From Megalobrama amblycephala (lineage: Eukaryota; Chordata; Actinopteri; Cypriniformes; Xenocyprididae), in contig NC_063049.1 in assembly GCF_018812025.1 (NCBI RefSeq), positions 7,587,102 through 7,651,101 of the forward strand: a stretch of DNA of 64,000 bases. Direction: 5' to 3'. The notes under the pieces were generated by a model that made no database searches, was not told the DNA's origin, and saw only the letters and a program-made list of their open reading frames with translations. Below are positions 57,735 through 64,000 of this stretch, piece after piece; within the stretch, counting starts at the first letter, position 1; each line of letters opens with the position of its first letter. A program made the position numbers and the translations under genes.

Positions 57735-58925
57735 TATAGCTGCGAGCAGCAATTATCTGGGTTCAGACACTTTTACGCACATGCATAAAAAGGTATTATG
57801 TTTTATTTAGCAAGCCTGTAACCATCTTGATCATAGATGGAAAAGACCATTTACAGCAAATACAGGCAATTTACCATAGAAAATGGATAGTTTTTAAAGC
57901 TTTTTAACAGTTATTGAGGTTAAGCCAAAAAACCTAGGACTTGTTCACTATAGAAATAATCTCCAATATTTAATGAACGATTTGATGGAAAGTGGCGGTT
58001 CTAGAGGCAAAGTTGCTTAGAATGAAGAGTTCTGCGATGTGGTATGAATGTCGTGGGTGTGTGCGAAAAATCGTGCGATACACAATTCTTTATGCACATG
58101 AAAAACACGAAGGCAGCCCCTGGTAGCCGATTTCTTTCTAATTTCTCACAGGCCTCTAGGGCCGTGAGTCGAACAGGCCCAGCGAGTTTCATTCCGATCG
58201 GCCTCTGTTAACCTTGTTTGATAGCTGCTCAAAATTCAGTGGCTGATGGCGGACATGTTTTTTGAGATGCATCAATGTCCTCATAAACAGTCATGGAACC
58301 TTGGACGAAGACACTGCCTGCCAATTTTCAAGTCAATCGGACTAACATTGAAGTAGTTGTAGTCATTTTCATGTTTTTTTCCTGTTATAGCACCACCAAG
58401 TGGCCAGTCACCACTCTTACATAGGTGTGCTGAGTTTGGTGAAAATATCTCATTCCGTTCAAAAGTCATACCCACTTCGAACGTTTTGGTGCCCCTTAGG
58501 GACTTTTTTTGATCATTATTGACAATCAGACTCCAGAGAATCTTGCTGCACTGGTTTGGTTCAAATTGGGTCAAAAACCTCGGACTAGTTCGCAAAAGTT
58601 GTTTTTTCAAAAAATCCAAAATGCCCCAAAGTTTTGCAGAATCCGAGGCATGCATCTTGTCCATCTTGAGCCAAGGATTCCACTGAAATAAGACACTTGA
58701 GCCTAAGCCTGTTCAGGAGTTATGAGCCATTTCGTACTTTTGACCACTGTAGCGCCCCCGTCAGGTCAATCGGGGAGAGCTTTGGTGATGTTGTAGATGA
58801 TGTGAGTACTACCAGCCCTCAAAGTTTCAAGTCTCTACGACTTATGGTTTGGTCTGCCCAATCACTTTTAGGGGAGAATGCTGATCCTTGGAAAATGTAA
58901 CAATTACAATAGCGCTACATGCTTG
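57735..58925. repeat. Unclassified 1.2-kb dispersed repeat
   Basis: It opens ATATAGCTGCGAGCAGCAAT followed by GGGTTCA, and ends GCTTGAACCCCTAAATATT, so GGGTTCAAGC-type tips are partly inverse. I recognise the GCTGCGAGCAGCAATTA start from many teleost loci. Internal text such as TAGCGCCCCCGTCAGGTC and CACCACCAAGTGGCCAGTC has no coding potential. Class unknown. Confidence 0.55.
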
Positions 58926-61612
58926 AACCCCTAAATATTAAAAATAATCATGTTTTGTGCATATAGACAAATCTCTCTAAAATCACTGGGAAATCATCCA
59001 AATCTATTGGAGCAAAACCTACAACCATCCTGTAAAAGTTTCTCAAGTCTATTTCTGAAAGTCAATTTCTGTATTTATTTCAGTGTCTACATTTTGATTT
59101 TTCGTTAAGTCACAGTTTTTGACAGTTTTCCGACTTGTTGTGAATAAGTTTGGCACACTGTAAACTTCAGCCCATTATCCCAGCACATTTGCTCCAGATC
59201 TTTCAGGTTTGGAAGACACTTGTGCACTGCAGTTTTGTAAAAATGCCGGATATTCTCAGCTGAATTGACATTTACCTGTTTGTTTCTGAGCCAGTCCAGT
59301 GTTAATTAGCCTTCTGCTTTGAATCACTGATTCAGTCCAAGATCCGAGATTCAGTTCAAGTTTCTTTTGAATGTTTCCATGTATCCAGTATCAGCTGATA
59401 AAAAGCATCCATGCAGGCGTACCTCCTCCATATTTCACTCTAGGTATGTGGATGTGGGCAGTGTTAGATTTGGTCCACACTGAAGTTTGCTCATCCACAC
59501 AGCTTTATCTTGCTGTCATCTCACACAACATCTCAGTTGCGTCATTATTGTGCTTTGTTGGCCCAGACATTATTGTGGGTCTTTTTGAGTAATGTCATCT
59601 TTCTGATGATTGACCGCTGCATCTTTCCTACGTTCTCAGCTTCTGAACTTTGCTGGCGTGTCTTTGAGGTGCCTGGATGATTTGGCTTTCATCTCCTAAC
59701 AATTGTACCTTCTTCCTAATTGAAGCATTTGTTTGACTTCTATGTTCTGCCCTGCTGATTTATAACCTGAATAATGATCCTAATTATCAGTAGTTATTGG
59801 TTGAAATGATAATATATTTACAATAAAAATAATTAGTTTTGTTGTTTAGATCAAAGAGAGGTGGGCTACTGAATACCATATATTGTTGTTTTCTAGCAAG
59901 CAGTTTGAAGCAGAATGTCTGTTAATGGTCAGATGCCCCGCTGATGCTGGAAACAGGCCTTCATCTTTTCAGTCGAAAAACTCCCAAGTCAAACTCTAAT
60001 TATCTCAGTGCATGAAGCGGGCTGCCGTTGTCATGGCGATGAGGCACTCTTATTAGTTCTGTATATTATCAGGGTGGCATATATCTAAAAGATTGTCTAT
60101 GGTTTTTCATAAACTTTTTCTTTTCATTTTTGCGAAACATTTTGGCTTATTTCAGTGAAGAGTACTTTAATTTCCTGGTGATATATTGGGTTTCTACATT
60201 CATACAGATGTAATCGACTTGAGTTTACAGTAAAAGCATGCTGCAGCACTAATGAGCAGATTATTGGATACAAGGTTTCATTACTCTCACAAAACTAACC
60301 TGATTATTTATATGTGAGTGGAGAACAGGATCTATGAGACGAGCAAAACCCTTAAAAAACTGAATCAATGTAGAAACTTAAACTGAGATGAGATTTAGAG
60401 CAAATGGAGACTTGTTTAAAGATCACATTAAATCAAAATGTGCATTTTGTAGCTTTAGATATTAATTTCTGTCAGTTTTGAGGTAATGTATGTTCACCTG
60501 CAGTTAGGCAGCATTTATTCAGACTGCATTTATTTGACCAGTAAAAACAGAAATATTCTGCAATATTATTACAATTTAAAATCATTACAGAAATCATTCT
60601 AATATGCTGAGCTAGATCACTCTGGCCTACTCTTGATGTGTTTTCACTAATCTGGTGAGTTTAATATCTTTGTTGTTTTCTGTCTGTTCAGAGATTTGAT
60701 TCTCAGTAGCTTGTGTAAGTGTAGAGGTGGGTTATATAAGAGTTTGCTCGAGATATTCACACACCCTTGAGCATGAACGCTTCATTACTCATTACTGTGC
60801 TCAGGTTGAATGCTTGCAACTTAAAGAAACAAATCCTGCCACATTCAGTATCACTCTACACAGCACACATGTGTTCATTTGTATATCAGCTGTGTATATG
60901 TTTGTTTTTGTATACATGGTTTATGAGGACACAAATGTGTATAATGACATGGGTATTACATTTACATATTACATGGGTATTCCTTGTAAACCAAATGGCT
61001 TAGAAAGACATACTAAATGGTGTTTTTTTGAAATTCAAAAAATGCAGACAGTTTTCTGTGATGGGTAGGTTTAGGGGTAGGGGGATAGAATATACAATTT
61101 ATACAGTAAAAAAAAAACAAAAAAACATTACGCCTATTGAGAGTCCCCGTAAACCACATATACAAGTATGTGTGTGTGTTATTTTCTATTGTGTGTATTA
61201 AGGGTCTGGGTCTTCCCGCTATTGAAAACTCAATTTAAATTGAACTCATTACCGTCTTGAGCATGAGGCTGCTTGTTTAAATTGACAGCATTGCACAGCC
61301 ACAGTGATCTAATTATAAGGAATTTTTTGGATTTAATGCTGCAGAAACACTGTATAAATATGTGATTTTGTGTGTGCTGTTTGTGCGCTTGACTGTGTAA
61401 TTGTATATCAGCCTCCACTAAGCACCTCTGGGCTGTCACGTCTCCTCCAATCACAGCACCCCACTAAAGCCCCAGGGGATGCTGGGTAATCTGTCATGTT
61501 CTGTTGCTGTTTATACATAATTTAGGTCATTAGAGTTTAGTGTATAGCATATATGCTACATATGGTACATGTATTTATATTTTATATATTTTTTATAATT
61601 AAAGTGCCGTGT
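58926..61612 (+). other. Intron 4, largely unrecognised
   Basis: 59420-59445 reads, on the minus strand, VKYGGG, which resembles the Tc1 transposase motif near the second catalytic Asp, but too little surrounds it to call an element. A piece of GATTTCTG-type repeat is at 60585-60610. The rest is unremarkable. Confidence 0.25.
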
Positions 61613-61620
61613 GTAATGAT

Positions 61621-62850
61621 CAGTGTTGGGCACGTTACTTTAAAAGTAGTTACTAGTTACTTCTCACAAATAGTAACTGGGATAGTAACTGAGTTACATC
61701 ATAATAAAAGTAACTAATTACCAGAGAGAGTAACTATTGCATTACTTATAAAAAAATAAAAAATCAAATATGTCAATTAACTTGGATGCCCCCAATATTA
61801 AATATGTCTAAAAATAAATTATTATTTGTTTAATGTTATGTTTTAAATTCATCTATTTGATTATGAAAAGTGAACAACATGAGTAAGATAGGATACATCA
61901 TAAGATGCACAATATATCGGGAGACATGGAGTGGGTCAGTCATGACTTTGACCACTTCATTAAGTTTTGTTTTGTAGAAAGCCTTTCTTTAAAGTTAATT
62001 TCATTTTGTAAAAATTGTATCTTAATTTTAATCAATGTTTCATCAACCAGTTGCCTGGATTTAATAAATAAGAAGCAAATATAGCAGAAAATATAATCAT
62101 GACAATATAATCATGGCGCCGGCGCGATCACTTGCACGTGAACTGGTGCGAGTCTTATAGGCTAAATGAACCGAAACTTAGCGGCTGCTTGGCTCACAGA
62201 TGTGAGAAATATATCTATAGAAAGCTTGAAATGTCTACTTTTAAATGAAATAATTCAAAATGAAAAGAAATAGGCTACTCTCTGATTATGTAATCCGAAT
62301 GAAATGTGCATTTTCTCTCTAAGCGTGTCTACATGCGATGATGAGAATCAGCAATGTCAACTTCATCTTTGCAGCCGACACGGATTCAGAAAACATTAGT
62401 TTATTAATAAACAATTAAAATGTTTCCTTACTGTTTTTGTCACATTCATAATCATTACTTTTGCTGGTTCTTTATGACAAGCTTTATGTGTGCGCTTGAG
62501 TGCTATATAGACTTTATTATGTAAACGCTCATTATTATGGTTTATTCTCTCCAGTATTTAAGAAATCAAATGAATATAAATGTGATTAGTCAACTAATGG
62601 CTTAAATGAACAACTACTAGTCCAACACACACACCAGAGAAAAAAACTTTGCAGGTCCTATGGCTGAGAGAGAGCTACTCAGATGAAAACCGCTTCAGTA
62701 AGCTCAATTATAGCAACGCAGGATTTTTTCGTCAGTAAGAGTAACGGAGTTGTAACGGGGGAAAAAGTAATTTGTTTGATTACTTGTTACTGAAAAAAGT
62801 AATGCCGTTAGTAATGCCGTTTATTTATAACGCAGTTATTCACATCACTG
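61621..62850. mobile_element. hAT-type non-autonomous element with 8-bp duplication
   Basis: It starts CAGTGTTGGGCACGTTAC and ends TTATTCACATCACTG. The flanking octamers GTAATGAT (61613-61620) and GTAACGAT (62851-62858) match at seven of eight positions, the 8-bp duplication expected for hAT. There is no transposase ORF. The AGTAACT-rich ends are inverted. Confidence 0.75.
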
Positions 62851-62858
62851 GTAACGAT

Positions 62859-63221
62859 CGGTCATTTTTAAAAAAAAATAATAAAAATGGTTATACTTTT
62901 TAACCACAAATTCTCGCCTTGCACTAGCTCTGCGATGCATTGGAAATGTCACGCAATGACCGATTGTTTCTCTAGATAAGACCCTTATTCCTCGTCTGGG
63001 ATCATGTAGAGCTCTTTGAAGCTGCACTGAAACTGACATTTGGACCTTCAACCCGTTGAACCCCAGTGAAGTCCACTATATGGAGAAAAATCCTGGAATG
63101 TTTTCCTTAAAAACCTTAATTTCTTTTCAAGTGAAGAAAGAAAGACATAAACATCTTGGATGACATGGGGGTGAGTAAATTATCAGGAAATTTTAATTTC
63201 TGAAGTGAACTAATCCTTTAA
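62859..63221. mobile_element. Right part of a TTAA foldback (10781-11654 family)
   Basis: It contains CCGATTGTTTCTCTAGATAAG, then GGGGGTGAGTAAATTATCAG, and ends GAACTAATCCTTTAA. The left outer arm is missing and sequence begins inside the centre directly at the hAT element. Confidence 0.7.
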
Positions 63222-64000
63222 ATGTGTCCAAATGAGCCTATAACTGTAAAAATGTGTTCTACTAGGCAGGATTTAGAATAAAAAGGTTCTTCAAGAACTT
63301 ATCCATTAAATAGCTTACTTATAGTTGACTCTGCATGACATGACACTCTACCATGATTTATCTTTATCACCCGCCTCATACAGCTGTCACCCAGAGAACT
63401 TAACACATGATTCCCCCCAAATTCTGTCACCATGGAAACTACTAAAGTGATAATAGCAACCCATGTTCAGTTCATCAGTTCTAAAAGACAGTCTTTTTTA
63501 AACTTAAATTGTTAGCTTTTTCACCTTTCATGTACAGGACAATAGCAGGTGGGACAGGACACTGTGGTAAAGGACCTAGACTCAAACTCCACTCACAGCT
63601 GCACCATATGTTGGAGCGCAACCTAAAAGACAGTCAGTTGTTTTTATGAAGAGTCTGTACTTGGTGGAATTGTAACCTTTGATGCTGTGCCTGGTGCTTG
63701 TATACTTCTCCAAACCCACACACAACCTTTATCTACAGGAAGCACTCTATAGTCATTCACAATTCTACACATCTCTCCCCTCTTGTGTGTTCATAATGTA
63801 TTTGGGCTAATTTGATTGTGCTTTCAGCTACCAATAAGTGGATATTACTCTCAGGTCTGTTATAGGTGTAAAGTACAGTATGGACAATTCTGGATATATG
63901 CCATGAAAATCAGTGCAGAAATGTGAAATTTTGTGTGGGTCTTCCCACCTCTAACTGAGACTGTTAAAACTGATTTCACATAATTATATAAGAGACCTTT
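63222..64000 (+). other. Intron 4, nothing recognised
   Basis: No further rapgef4 exon (KYRQYMAGL-type) or named repeat is visible before the window ends. Confidence 0.35.

Noticed and set aside
59400..59700. Tc1 transposase remnant on the minus strand
   Set aside because: Only a VKYGGG-like hexapeptide supports it. Neither ends nor other motifs are visible.
1..64000. CRISPR array, operon or phage-like defence system
   Set aside because: The window is vertebrate DNA. The repeats are transposon ends and microsatellites, and none is a regularly spaced array.

Overview
The window looks like genomic DNA of a teleost, most likely a cyprinid (carp, goldfish or zebrafish relative). It has spliced vertebrate-type exons with GT/AG borders, AT-rich introns, (AC)n/(GT)n microsatellites, Tc1-like and hAT transposons, an L2 LINE, a tRNA-derived SINE and many TTAA-flanked foldback elements of kinds I recognise from cyprinid genomes. 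There is no prokaryotic gene organisation, CRISPR array or intact structural RNA gene.

One host gene is recognisable. It is the 5' part of rapgef4 (EPAC2, a cAMP-activated exchange factor for Rap GTPases) on the + strand. Four coding exons (15927-15994, 31985-32127, 32326-32414, 39775-39921) join in phase and encode the N-terminus plus the first cyclic-nucleotide-binding domain (CNB-A). I found no further exon before 64000, so intron 4 is longer than 24 kb and the DEP, CNB-B, REM, RA and GEF exons lie beyond the window. A candidate internal promoter and non-coding first exon near 56.3-56.6 kb sits where a CNB-A-lacking isoform would have to start. This is an inference.

The rest is mostly layered mobile DNA. 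1-15.5 kb (upstream of rapgef4): TTAA foldbacks, a Tc1 element with a MITE inside its transposase, a Tc1 remnant, a + strand LTR/gag remnant, and a hAT copy split by nested palindromes. 16-32 kb (intron 1): composite foldbacks, a SINE, a decayed L2 LINE on the minus strand, two gag-only LTR elements, and a 1.1-kb element with a 9-bp target duplication carrying the start of a RecQ-like helicase. 32.4-39.8 kb (intron 3): an internally deleted Tc1, a TTAA foldback, and a Tc1 element interrupted by a complete gag-only LTR retrotransposon with a 5-bp target duplication. 40-64 kb (intron 4): a large inverted repeat, two hAT copies, several foldbacks, a further gag-only LTR element, and an unclassified 1.2-kb dispersed repeat.

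Nearly all transposon ORFs here are broken by frameshifts, deletions or insertions. The observations I rate highest are the RecQ-bearing element, the TTAA modules that carry CCAAT boxes and tiny exon-like ORFs, the exon 3 splice acceptor that follows a (GT)10 tract, the common post-LTR motif in the gag-only elements, and the candidate alternative rapgef4 promoter with an RFX-like X-box.
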